Source: Clitopilus passeckerianus (lineage: Eukaryota > Basidiomycota > Agaricomycetes > Agaricales > Entolomataceae). Taken from it: a stretch of 64,000 bases of DNA. Below, piece by piece: positions 20,526 to 31,920 of the stretch. The stretch spans positions 584,684 through 648,683 of the forward strand of contig CALYLX010000008.1 in the NCBI GenBank assembly GCA_944990035.1, in the 5' to 3' direction. The notes under the pieces are model-generated. The model was not told the DNA's origin. It saw only the letters and a list, made by a program, of their open reading frames with translations, and ran no database searches. The translations under genes and the position numbers were made by a program. Every line of letters begins with the position of its first letter. Position 1 is the stretch's first letter.

Positions 20526-21920
20526 GCACGCCCCAACGACCAGAGCTGTGATCTAGGGAGGCAGAGGGGAAGTGTAGGGCGCTTTCCAGAGTTATCAGTG
20601 TTTATATCTGATCTGCTGGGCCTGGAATGAATGTTGATAGAGGATTCATCTTAAGGAGATCCATTCTTTCCGAAGAGGTGCGGAAGGCCCTGTAAGTAGG
20701 TCCAGAGAACAAAAAGTGATCACAAGATCACAAATCTCGGGGGATGAGTGCGACCGTATAGGTGTTTTTCGTTTGGCCGAAGGGCTTACGCAGGCTGATT
20801 GGCACCTAGAAGATGGCACAGGTGCCTCGAGGCCAACTTGCGTCGGGATGATTCATGTACGCCGAGACCATGCGTCACCTCATTTGCCTAGTAATCACCG
20901 CTGGAGGTGACGTTGGGCGTCTGCAGGAATGAGGGAGTACCGCAAAGATGTCACAGCAAAGCTGTCAACTTCAAGTTCGGGTCAGGTGGAAAGCCTTATC
21001 GATTGGCGCCTGGTGAGCGCTCAATCCGGGATTGTGTCCTGATCCGTGCAGGTCGATTCATTAGAACGTCTCCTTTTGGACCTCAACGTTTCTGTTTCAA
21101 AAATGGCTAAGGTGTGCGCTGTTGCGTGACATAGTTATATCAAGAGGCCAAAGGTCGTGCAATCTCGCTCGCAGCAGCGAGCTTGAGGAAAGTTCAAAAT
21201 TTTGGCTCTGGTCCAATTCGCTTCGCGATGTTGGTGTGACCGTGAGAAACATTTGTTCAGCGACCTTGAGGGCTTCAGCCTTCAGGGAGTCTGTCTGGCC
21301 TCCTCTCCATCCCATCTCCACCAGGGGAGCTATAGTCCTTTGATCTAGACAATGCCTTCTCATAATTCGGAACTATGCTATCTGTATAGCTCCTTGACGT
21401 CTGCTGCGATTACAGAGTAGCTGAAACGGATGACTCTGCATGCCAAGCAACAAGAGTTCGTCAATTTGTGTTGTCCTGTGCCCAGGCTTCGCCATTCGGA
21501 CTCAAAATGAGAGTCTCCTTCTTCAAACACTGCGGACACAGGCTCCCGAACGAAACAACCAGTCATTCGATGATGACTTGCTGGCTTCTCCGCCGTGCTA
21601 TTCGTCGGGACCAACCTCGGACTTTGAGAAATCCGGTACCCGAAAGCGATCATTGAATGAGCTGCTGAGGCGGCAAGCTCTGTGTCCTCACTCAGTGTCC
21701 GGAATTTTGAGCTCAAACAGACGTTTCACACCCGTCACGCCCATTTACCATGCCAATTCCGCGTACCTTTCCGAACTCCTGAGACATCCTTCGACGTGCC
21801 CCACAGGCCTCGGAATGATGGGACGGATGAGTAGGGGGCCTTTCGCCCGTCTTTAAAAACCTCCAGGGTTCGTCCAGAATCGTCAGCTCTTCAGCCTCAA
21901 CCTCTTTTAGAAGTAATCAA
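20526..21920. other. Intergenic, divergent calpain and GMC promoters
   Basis: About 1.4 kb without a recognisable gene. The GMC side has TTTAAAA at 21852-21858, 63 bp before the ATG. Small ORFs present show no domain and no splice-compatible extension. Confidence 0.5.
21852..21858 (+). promoter_or_regulatory. TATA-like element of GMC oxidoreductase 1
   Basis: TTTAAAA 63 bp upstream of the ATG at 21921. The paralog at 34194 has TTAAATA on its opposite-strand promoter at a similar distance. Confidence 0.45.
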
Positions 21921-24240
21921 ATGGCACGAGCAACCTCCCTGGTATTCGCTTCTCTGCTTGCTCTCGTAGCAACCGCTCAGAAGATCTCCAGCTCTCGACC
22001 TTACGGTAAGCAGTCATTTCCATTTAATTCTATCCTCAATCTAATAATATCTCTCCAACACAGGTGTCATTACCGATGTTAATGCTTTTTCAAAGCAATC
22101 TTATGACTACCTGATTGTCGGAGGTGGCTCGGCTGGTCTTGTCCTTGCCAACCGACTTTCTGCCAACCCCTACTACACTGTCGGTGTTATTGAAGCGGGC
22201 TACTGGTACCCAGATGAGCCCCTCATCAATGTCCCCGGTCTCTTTGGTCGCGCTCGCAACAACGCAACCTTTGACTGGCTCATCAAGACCACACCCCAGC
22301 CCGGCATTTTCAACCGCTCTCTCGAGCAGCCTCGGTATGCTAAACCCCATTCCTACAAACGCTCATCCAGCTGACATTCCCTTCTCTCTAGTGGCAAGTT
22401 CTTGGGTGGCAGCTCCGGCTTGACCTACCACAACTACGCTCGTGCCTCCCGACAGGAGTACGACTCCTGGGCTGAGCTCGGTAACCCCGGATGGGACTGG
22501 GAGAACCTCCAGCCCTACTTTACCAAGACCGACGACGTCACTCCTGGAGAAGTCGGATGGCTCGTTGACAACGAAGAGCAGCCAGGTCTCGCCAACATGC
22601 GCGATGGTGCAGTCGGTGGTCCCATCAAGGTCGGCTTCGGTGGAAACGACACCGCTGCGACCCAATACGTCGCTGAGTTCCACAAGGCGATGGTGAACCG
22701 CGGTGGCTTCGTCAACCCTGATCCCGAAGGTGGTAATTCGACTGGCTCTACCCTCAACGCTCGCTCTATCGATCCCAAGACTAGCACCCGAAGCTACTCC
22801 ACCAACAGCTACCTCGTCCCCGTCCTGTATGTCGCCTCTTCACCACCCACCTTGGAGCCTGTCCTAATATATTACTTACAGCGATCGCAAGAACCTGCTC
22901 GTTCTTACTGGTGCTCATGCCACTAAGATTCTCTTCGACGAAAAAACCATCAATGCCCAGCTTGGCAAGAACCAGTCACTCATCGCCAACGGTATTCAGT
23001 ATGCACCTGAGGGCAGCACCCAGCGCTGGACTGCAAAGGCCGATCGTGAAGTCATCCTCTCTGCTGGATCACTCAAGAGCCCCCAGCTTTTGGAACTCAG
23101 CGGTATCGGTAACAAGACCCTCCTCGAGAGTTTGAACATCCCCGTCATTCTGGACTTCCCCGAAGTCGGTGAGAATCTCCAGGATCACTTGGAATGGAAC
23201 TCGGACTACCTGTTGAAGGAAGATGCTCCTTTCCCGACTTGGGGTGAGTTGTTGGTCTCGCCTTCGCAGTCGGCTATGGCTAATAATGATGAACAGACGT
23301 TTTCCGCAATGACCCCGCCAAGGACCAGGAGCAATGGGAAATCTTCCAGAAGAACGGTACTGGTCGCTACAATGCCAGCCCCAACACCCTCAGCTTCTAC
23401 GCTCTCCAGACCTTCCCTGAGGCTTTCAACGTCACCGCGCTCGTTGCCGAACTTGACGAGGAAGTCAAGGCCGCCTGGGACACTTTCACTCCCATCCGCA
23501 AGAAGCAGTTCGAGATTCAACGTCAACACCTCGTCGAGGGCAAGACCACCCAGCTCGAGATCTCCATCGTTCCTCAAGGTGGTATTGCTGCATCCCCATA
23601 CCCACCTCTCCCCGGTCGCAGCTACATCAACATTGTCACCTTTCTTCTCAGGCCCTACTCCACCGGCAATGCTCACATCAACACCACCGACCCCTTCGCA
23701 CACCCTCTTGTGGACCCCAGGTACAACGAGTTCTCCTTCGACTGGAAGGTCGGTGCACAATGGACTGCCTTCATGCGCAAGATCATGATGGAAACCGAGC
23801 CCATGAAGAGCTACGTCGAGGCTCCTGCTCAACCCGATGCCAACACCACCACCCTCAAGCAATGGGACGAGTGAGTACCATAACCAAGCACCTCCTAACT
23901 CTGATACTGACCACCTTTACTCTTCAGCTTCTGCCGCAACTACACCATCTCTGTCTGGCACCCTGTCGGCACCACCTCCATGGCCTCCCAGGAACTCGGC
24001 GGTGTCGTTAACCACAAGATGCAGCTCTACGGTGCTCAGAACTTGCGCATTGTCGATGCCGGCTCGATGCCCATCAACGTTGCCACCCACACTGTTGCAA
24101 CTGTCTACGCCATGGCTGAGAAGATGGCCGACGACATCATCGCTGACCGTCGCATTCCCGAGTCGCCTCATGTTCCGGCCAGGACTCTTGAAGACTTGCA
24201 GAAGCAATACGGTGTATCTGCCTACTTGACTCTCAACTAA
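21921..24240 (+). CDS. GMC oxidoreductase 1 (aryl-alcohol oxidase-like, secreted)
   Basis: Exons 21921-22005, 22064-22334, 22392-22826, 22882-23243, 23297-23870 and 23928-24240 give 679 aa. A signal peptide (ATSLVFASLLALVATAQ) precedes the ADP-binding motif DYLIVGGGSAGLVLANRLS (about 43-61) and the GMC signature 1 segment GKFLGGSSGLTYHNYARAS. GMC signature 2 is LSAGSLKSPQLLELSGIG. The C-terminal catalytic His lies in ISVWHPVGTTSM, with the second active-site His in NVATHTVATVYAMAEK. These flavoenzymes (CAZy AA3 type) oxidise alcohols and release H2O2 outside the cell, feeding peroxidases in lignin or wood decay; the exact substrate cannot be told. N-glycosylation sequons are numerous. An AATAAA follows at about 24437. 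A paralog lies inverted at 31921-34194. Confidence 0.95.
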
Positions 24241-24598
24241 AACGGACCTATCTGGCCATTTCTCCCCTCTCTTCCCTCCTTCTCTGGTCATAAACTGCAT
24301 TAAATTATTTAGAACACTCATTGCATCCTCATCTCATCACGCATCTCCATCACTTGCATTGTAAATTATCTCACATTTTGGACATTCCTAGACTTAGACA
24401 TCATATACAGCATTCTGTCAATTAGCAATTAGATCTAATAAATGATAATTGTGCTTCTCCCTGCCATACTAATGGAAGCCTTGTGGTAGAAGCGAACCGT
24501 ACATACTCATCGCGAGCAGCCGGGACCCGTCACCCATCAAAGTCATCACACTGGTTCCGCAGACAACCACGACTTAGCTCAAGCTGTCAGTCTGCATC
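24241..24598. other. Intergenic, GMC1 3' flank and F-box promoter
   Basis: No ORF of note. An AATAAA-type poly(A) signal is near 24437. No clear TATA before the F-box start. Confidence 0.4.
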
Positions 24599-26424
24599 AT
24601 GCAGGTCAGTAGTCCCGGATTCCTCCCACTCCGGTTAACCCACATGACGAGCAGACATATGATGATCTTAATTTGCAAGAACGAACGAAGCTTCCCCAGA
24701 ACCTTCACCGAGCATACGACTTACTAGTTGAACTTCAATCAATCGTTGAAGACTCGGTACAGCAGGAACTTCCAGGAACCGATTGTCTCGCCTTCCCTGA
24801 CGGCAGTCAGGCCGCCAACGCCAGAGCAGGGGAAGCAAAGGACGCAATCACCGAGCTAAATCTAAGGCTGCGGCTCCTTACGCTTTCCGACGGACCTTTG
24901 AAAAAATTAAACGACACAATTTCCAGGATGGAGACAAGACTTATAACCCAGCGACATGATTTACGCTACAGGCACCCGGCCTGGCAAAAAATGCCTGATC
25001 ACCTGTGGGCCTATATCTTTGTCCAGTCACTCGATGATAATCCACTGTATATCCCAATCAAACCGGACGACCTTTTGTATGGCAGTCGCAAACCTGGTCC
25101 CATTAACGACGTAACCCCATGGTCTCTACTGCAGGTATGCGGCAGCTGGAGAGAGATCGCTCTCAATGAGTCCCGGTTATGGTCCAATATCGTGCTCCTT
25201 GGGCATGGCCTTCGAGATCGGTCGGGGAAACGATTTTTCGACTCCGTATACCTAAAGGTCCTCCAAGAGCTCACGCGAAGAAACCATAAGGTTCCATTTG
25301 CCATCGAGCAGCAGTCTGGCCATCGCGGTTCGATATGGCCCAAATCGTTACGGCCCACTGTAACGTCGGTGATGCAAGACCTTTTGATTCCCTACTCTGA
25401 AGACATCGTTTCAGCCAGGATTGTCCTTGATTTCACCCATCAAGCATTGGATGACGATGCGTCACAGTGGCCATCGCTCCAAACCCTCAAGCTCAATCTT
25501 CAAGCTGACCCACGCGTACAGGGCAGCCCTAGCTTTCCTTGGGGCTTTATTGGGAACTGCACAACAGCCCCCCAATTGCGACGACTTGATATCTTTGGAG
25601 GCAACTATAACGAGAACCAAGCTCCTCTTCTACCCGGAACGTATTCCATCCCTTCCAATTTCCCATTGAACCTCCAGCTCGCGTGGGGAAACCTCTCTCG
25701 TCTTGCTATCGAAGGGATCGAACTACCCCCGGTGGTTTGCTACACAATGATTTCCCAAAGCCCCCTTCTGGAGGAGTTATCGATCACAGTCGCCGAGGGG
25801 CAAGAACAGCCGCCATTCCAGATGCTTACGCTACCACAAACACGGCGTTTGAGGCTAGCTGGGTACGCATTGCCTTTCCTCCATGCCTTAACGACTCCAG
25901 CACTCCGAGAATTAGGGTTCTCTGCACCAGGTGACCACTCTTCACATACCACAACAGCCCTCAAAAAGGCCACGAACGATGTCCTCGCGGCTATCCCAAA
26001 CTTTGCTCGCCGTTCGTCCATCTCCTTGTCGTCTTTGGAGCTCATCACTCCAACGGCGAGAGAAGCGGACCTCGACCGGATAACGAAACAGTTTCCTAGC
26101 CTAGACAAGCTCGTGCTTAAACCCCTTCATATACCCGTATCCATTCCTCAATCGTTCACGAATAGGGGGCGCTGGCCGGGAGCTCTTGAGTGTTTCGTTG
26201 ACGTGCCTGATCTCGAATCATTTCAGGTGGCACTTGCGGCTTATGGAGACCACTGTTTACATCGTCTTCACGCTTTGCCTCGCGCAACTTCAAAGCTGGA
26301 TTTAAACATCACAATGATGAACCGTAATTCATTTGGATATCCTGCAGATGTCTATGATACCATGGATGAGCTGAGAGAGAAATATGGTACCCTGGGCTGG
26401 AGAATTAAGCTAGACACACTGTAA
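24599..26424 (+). CDS. F-box-like protein 1 (basidiomycete type)
   Basis: A 6-nt first coding exon (24599-24604, ATGCAG) is followed by a GT-AG intron and one long exon (24655-26424), about 591 aa. The N-terminal part (about 15-110) is helical, coiled-coil-like. It is followed by an F-box-like motif (about 120-195: MPDHLWAYIF, TPWSLLQVCGSWREIAL, RLWSNIVL) and by irregular leucine-rich repeats to the end. Such proteins are thought to link substrates to SCF ubiquitin ligases through Skp1; the family is strongly expanded in agaricomycetes and individual functions are unknown. Start choice: the long ORF lacks a good internal ATG before the coil, and the upstream ATG joins in frame through a consensus GTCAGT donor. 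A paralog follows directly at 26842. Confidence 0.8.
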
Positions 26425-26841
26425 CTATCTTGACTTATTGGATCGTCATTTACCACCCCTTTATACTTTGTCGGTTATATTGGATGAAATCTGAGCTTCT
26501 CCAACACCCAATTGCGTCTTAGGGCCGCTTTTGAATGCACAGCCCACTTGCAAAACAACCGCGCAGTCCTCACAACTTGGACTGAACTATCGACAACGCA
26601 TAAGGATATCCTGCCTCCCTGTCGCTCATGCCATATGCTCTTAAACGACCAGCGGCGATAAAATCACCGCTTAAGGTATGTGCAGACACCTGTAAAGCCG
26701 ATTGCCTCACTAAATTGCTGTGGTACGTAGGCTGCGGTTCTGACGGTTCCGAATCTGTCGGAGTCTTCGAAGATCCATTTTATACAGCGATAACAGGAAT
26801 CTTCCTTAGTACAACCACCAGTGCTCCTCTCATCGTATACT
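26425..26841. other. Intergenic between tandem F-box genes
   Basis: No supported gene. One short ORF (26628-26891) overlaps the next gene's start and has no domain. Confidence 0.4.
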
Positions 26842-28386
26842 ATGCCAAGCTTAGATGCTCAGCAACAAGCAGTCTCTCAAAGCTCATATGATGAACTGAC
26901 ATATGACGCTCTCGAATCACAGCAACAGAGAAGGCTGCCTGCAGAACAACTACCTGCTCATCTGTGGGGTGACATCTTCATGGCAACACTGGAAGGCAAA
27001 CCAATACACATACCTCCCAAAGTAGTGGAAAACCCAGCCAATGGGCAGATTGATGTTCTTGGCCATGGAACGCCGTGGTCCCTTTTGCGGGTATGCCACA
27101 CCTGGAGAGAGATTGCGTTCGAGGAACCACGTTTGTGGTCAAATATTGTAATCTCCACCCTTGCGTTCGTATCTCCGTTGGGGAAGCGATTCTTGCATTC
27201 GAGATTTCTGAATGTCCTTAAAGAACTTGCTCTACGGGACCATAGAATCCCGCTAGTCATTGATCAAGATATCGTCGACTACAGCCAGGCTCGCTGGATC
27301 GGATCATTACGAGCTCTCTCGAGCACGATAGCCCAAGATCTCCTTATCCCCTTTTCACGACATCTCGTATCCACTCGGCTTCTACTCGACGCCTCAAAAG
27401 AACAAGAGTGGCTCGATACCATCCCCATGGAGTGCTCTTCTTTACAGAGCCTCAAGCTTGTTCTTCTGGAATCAACAATCCCACAGGACAATCACCATTT
27501 TCCTTGGAAATTTATTGCAAGGTGCATAAGGTCTCCACAATTGAGGTGGGTTGATATCGTAGGAAGAGGCTATGATTTTCGGCTATTTCCCATACAACCA
27601 GGGACATTTTCCATCCCACGCGATTTTCCGTCAAATATACAACTCGCATCCCCAAATCTGGCTCACCTGGCTATTGAAGGAATCGAGACATCCCTGGCGC
27701 ATAGCTACGCAATAATTTCTCAAAGCCCCAATCTGGAGGAATTGGCACTCAGTATTGGTGGCAACAAACTTGGCCGTTCCTTCCCAGCACTCACAATGTC
27801 TCGGCTGCGAGCTTTAAAATTGACTGGGCCAGTGGCCTAACTACTCGATTCCCTGACCACTCCAGCACTTCATGAGTTGGCGGTATATGCACCGGAAGCC
27901 CTTTTCGGTGGTCCAAATGCAGAGATGAGAATGGCTTCAAACGACATCGCAATAGTCATTCCCTCATTCGTTGAACGATCATCTGCCTCTATCACAAAAT
28001 TAGAGTTACGGATCAGAAGAGAGTGCGACCTCGACCTCCATCCATTGTTGGACATTTTCCCGAGCCTTGACGTGCTCTTGCTCCAGCACAAGTTGATCCC
28101 CCTTTCCACCTTACAAACATTCACGAGAAGAGGACACTGGCCAAGGGTCCTAAATTGTTCACTGGATGCCCGTGATTTAGATGTCTTCGAGAGCTCGCTC
28201 CTGGGTTACGCCAACTACTTGCAAAGTATCGGGAACCCATGCCATCCTATGCCACGGTTGGAAACACACCTACGCCTAGTCGATAGCCACCTCCTCGGAT
28301 TACCTCGAATGGTAACGAGTAGGAGGATAGATCTAGTGCAAAAGTTCGAGGTTTTTGGCTGGGTAATTAATGTGGATTTGTATTGA
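26842..28386 (+). pseudogene. F-box-like protein 2, interrupted by in-frame stop
   Basis: Tandem paralog of the previous gene. The ATG at 26842 opens a short N terminus that lacks the coiled coil of copy 1, then the same F-box segment (LPAHLWGDIF, TPWSLLRVCHTWREIAF, RLWSNIVIS) and leucine-rich region. A TAA at 27838-27840 stops the frame after 332 aa. The same frame continues directly downstream as LLDSLTTPALHELA, which aligns with FLHALTTPALRELG of copy 1, and stays open to the stop at 28384-28386. One nonsense change is therefore the only lesion. Either a young pseudogene, a truncated but functional F-box protein, or a base-call error. Confidence 0.75.
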
Positions 28387-28459
28387 AGGTGGCCCTTATG
28401 ATTAAATTCTGAATATATTCATTTTCCTATACTACACGCCCAGAACTTGAAGTAAAGAA

Positions 28460-29307
28460 TTACGAAGATTGCTTCATTTGTTCAGTGGGGAATTTTGCAA
28501 ATGCATCCATCAGTTTGTCAATTGGTGCAGACATGAGACCAACAACCGTCTCAAAGGGTGGCTGGTCAGGCGCTGACGGGTGAGCCCTATCCAGAGATCA
28601 GCGTTGTTCCTCTTCAAATAGATTTAACACAAATAACGCACCTGGTAGGCGCAAATTTCTTCGTCCGGGTGAAGGCGGCAGCTGCCTCCTTACTTGCGGC
28701 TTTGCCAATGGCAGCTTCGAGTTGAGGCAGATCTTCCCGCTCCTCACTGTCATTGTGTTTATGCAAGTGTTCCATCGTCGCCTTTATCGTATTTTCGTAC
28801 TCCTCAGTGCCGACTTTCATCCCCTCTAATTTGTACAAAAACTCTTTCACAAGCTTTGGAATCTCGTCAGCATAATCACTTCATAAAGATTAAGAATACG
28901 TACATGGTGGTCAGCACGGTCATTGTCGGCAAGTTGTTTGCCCTCTGAACCAAGCTTTTCCTCCATAAGTGGGTAGATGACAATCTCTTCTCCTACGGCG
29001 TGGCGAGCTATCTCCCATCGGAGCTGATGGGCCCAGCGCTCTTGTGCATCAAGGTCCCCGGACGCTTTCTTGTATTTGTCGTAATACTCATACATCTGAC
29101 ATACCGCCGTTTAGTTGCAAAAACTTGATACCATGTGTTACAACCTACCTCGTCATGATCTTCCTTGACGGCTTCGAACAAAGTCTGTTTGGAGGCCATC
29201 GTGCGAGCCAGTGGGTATCTGTTTGAAGCAGTAAAAGCGGTTGTAGACGGCCTAAGTAAGGTCTGCCTTGAAGTTTGGGCAAATCGAGGAAGCTGGCGAG
29301 AGAGCAT
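28460..29307 (-). CDS. Hemerythrin-like (HHE) domain protein
   Basis: Exons (minus) 29149-29307, 28904-29095, 28642-28853 and 28460-28586; 229 aa. The N terminus (MLSRQLPRFAQTSRQTLL) is Arg/Ser-rich with no acidic residue, like a mitochondrial presequence. Residue 37 is a second Met starting MASKQTLFEAVKEDHDE, the usual start of cytosolic hemerythrin-like proteins. Helical HHE features: KEDHDE, RWEIARHAVGEEIVIYPLMEE, ADHH, and a late HLHKHNDSEEREDLP. Such proteins bind di-iron in a four-helix bundle and are linked to oxygen or iron handling and redox stress. TATA-like TTTATATA (29337-29344) lies only about 30 bp above the first ATG. Confidence 0.88.
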
Positions 29308-29978
29308 ATGAAGATGATTGGACCAATGAGAGTGTGTTTATATAGATTTCTACTGCAAGAGTGACGATTGGACAACCTCCAGACTGACGCCACAGCATTA
29401 TGAGTTCATGACATCACAACGGATTCCCCAAACGGGATCCGAAGACTCCTTGTGACCGCTTAAAATGCTGTCACAGCGAACATAATCATGGTATCGAGAA
29501 CCCAGGATGAGAGGAACTTTCACCACAGTTCACACCAGCGAAACATGGTGGCCGAGGCTTAAGTCGAAGCTTTGCGTTCGATTTAAGGGTTGGCTAAGGA
29601 GCTTCCAAATGGAGAAACTTACGAGAACCACAGGATTTTGATGGTGGCGGTGCAAGCCCAAAATTCCTCCGAAGTCCGATGTGCCGTTTTCGTTGCAAGT
29701 ATAAGGGTAATTCCCACTTCCAAGGGCGGTATGACATTTAAACATACTCATATCCACTGTACGGTTGTTGAGCGAATAAAACTCGAAAATCAAAACCCAC
29801 TTGCTCGAAAACTTCGGAACGGAAGTTTTGACCACGTCAGTTCGTGATCATGTGACCCTTCCGCCACGTTCGCGTCGCAATAAAATCGGCTCGAAACGAC
29901 CGGGTTCGATCCCATTTCTAATCTGCACATTTACCAGACTTTCATTCGTCGTTGGAACAAGGAGACTTGCGCTTCAAG
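29308..29978. other. Divergent promoter region, hemerythrin-like and PDI
   Basis: 671 bp with no supported gene. GGGTTCGATCCC near 29903 resembles a tRNA B box but has no tRNA around it. Confidence 0.5.
29337..29344 (-). promoter_or_regulatory. TATA box of hemerythrin-like gene
   Basis: TATATAAA on the minus strand, 30-37 bp upstream of the first ATG (29307) and about 140 bp upstream of the second (29199). The close spacing bears on which start is used. Confidence 0.5.
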
Positions 29979-31316
29979 ATGTTTGACCTCGCTGTTATAA
30001 CTCTTGCGCTGACGCTGGGACCTTCATTGGCCTCGGCTGCGATATTCCCCAAGAATTCTCAAGTGAAGATGCTGGATCCGAAAAGCTTCAAGCAAGCCAT
30101 GAAGACAAACGTATGTACCCTCTCATCACGTTTATCGAGAGCGAATGGCTGATACAGCTTCTCTAACGCAGCAAACTAGCTTGGTGGCATTCGTTGCGCC
30201 TTGGTGCGGGGTAAGTAGACGAGGCCATTCTATTCATCGGGACGTTTAAACTGAGATATCTGCTGCATGCTAGCACTGTCAAAGACTTGTTCCGGAGTAC
30301 AACAAGGCTGCTCAGAACCTTTCACCTCTGGTTCCGGTGTACGCCATTGACTGCGATGCCGAAGAGAACAAGAGACTCTGTGCTGAGCAGGGAGTCAAAG
30401 GATTCCCCACCCTCAAGGTGTGTACCGCGACTGCTTATGCGTGAGGCAACGTTTCTTACATGACATCTATAGCTCTTCCCTCGAGGAAAGCAAGGAGGTG
30501 CTATCAACTACGATGGCGAGCGAACGGCTGGTGCTCTATTCAAATGGACATCACTAAGAGTCCCAAACGCAATTAAGAAACTTGGCGAGGTCAAGGACAT
30601 CGAACCATGGGTGACCAAGGTAGCATCCTTGTCTTCTCTGTCAACCATTAGCACTCATGAATTTGTTTCCTAGAGCAAGGATACCAACCGTGCCCTTCTC
30701 CTGACTGAGGACAGTAAAGTCCCCCTTCTATGGAAGGTCCTCGGCAATAACTTCAAGGGAAAGGGCATCGAGCTTGGAGTACACAGGGACAAGGATGGAG
30801 AGTCAGTCAAGTCAATCACCGGTTCCAGCCTGAAGGAGCACGGCAAGAAATCTCTTGTCCTGGTATACCCCGCCGGATCAACAGACTTCGTCGTCTACTC
30901 AGGTATGCCCTTTGACATGGACGCGCTTAAGCTTAACCTAACGAATCACTTTCCCCGAAGGCACCACCAAACTCGACGCACTTACGAAGCACTTCAATTC
31001 TATCCTCGACGGGTCCGCCGACACTCCCGTTTCACCTTCTCCCGAATCACCTAAGCCCAAGAAAGAGAAGGTCAAGGCCGGCAAGAAAGGCAAGAAGGCA
31101 TCTGCTTCGCCCGACCCGGTTTCTCCAGATCCAGCAGCAAAACCCTCAGAAGCACCCACACCAGACCCAGAGCCTGCAACAACCGAGTACGAGAAGGTGA
31201 AGACTGAGGCTACCGAGGTCGCCCAGGACCCACAGGACGGAGAGCAGGTTGTATTCAAGACGAAGGAAAAGAAGAAGAAAGCTGAGAAAGAGAAGAGGGT
31301 ACAGGATGAACTTTGA
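29979..31316 (+). CDS. ER protein disulfide isomerase with one thioredoxin domain
   Basis: Exons 29979-30110, 30172-30210, 30274-30417, 30473-30619, 30674-30902 and 30961-31316 join to 348 aa. Signal peptide (VITLALTLGPSLASA), one thioredoxin domain with active site WCGHC, then a second thioredoxin-like region without CxxC (about 150-250) and a Lys/Pro/Glu-rich tail ending QDEL, an ER-retrieval variant of HDEL/KDEL. The layout matches the Mpd1/P5-like single-domain PDIs that form and shuffle disulfides in the ER. Intron 2 cuts the active-site motif between WCG and HC. The tail (about 265-345) is low complexity (KKEKVKAGKKGKKA) and may be disordered. Confidence 0.92.
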
Positions 31317-31920
31317 TTTATAGTCGTCTGTACCTGTTGTATTTTATTGAATGCGAAGACCCATCATTCACATTGGATCATAATGGACTCTCGCGATTGA
31401 GGTTATATTGTGGTGGTCTGTGTATAAACGGACTGGAATTTAAGCTGGATTTGTCATGCTAGTGCTGGTGACCTGCGGCTGGTATCAATTGAATGCTTCG
31501 CCGACAGTACTTAGCTTTGACTCCTAGGTATTCACCTTACTATGGATCTTTTCAAGATATTTGTTAGACTTATGTCCACACGAGGGTAGCTTTGGTGGCG
31601 AGTACTGAAGATACACCTCTCGCTGATGTCCTCTGGCTACAAGTCACAAGTTTGAAGTCCAACGGAACCTGAGAGCGGATGGCAGGAAAAAGGATCAATT
31701 ATTATTGCAAAGCGATGTATCTACGAATTGCTGGCTAGTATTACTTGCGAGAGAATGAAATAATGATAGACGTAGTAAGGAATGAGATCTATGCGTTCTA
31801 GGATGCCTGATGTGGTAATAAGTTACAGTGTTGCAAGATGAAATCAGTGTCCATGAGAAAGAGCCTAAGGGAGTGTTTTTGAGTGCAGCATAAGCTACTA
31901 AATGTCCAAGATTAGAACGA
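31317..31920. other. Intergenic between convergent PDI and GMC2
   Basis: 604 bp of 3' flank for both genes; nothing recognised. Confidence 0.45.

Noticed and set aside
23206..23862. 218-aa minus-strand ORF
   Set aside because: Antisense shadow of GMC1; no independent features.
29895..29915. B-box-like GGGTTCGATCCC before the PDI gene
   Set aside because: No A box or cloverleaf around it; it lies in an ordinary promoter.
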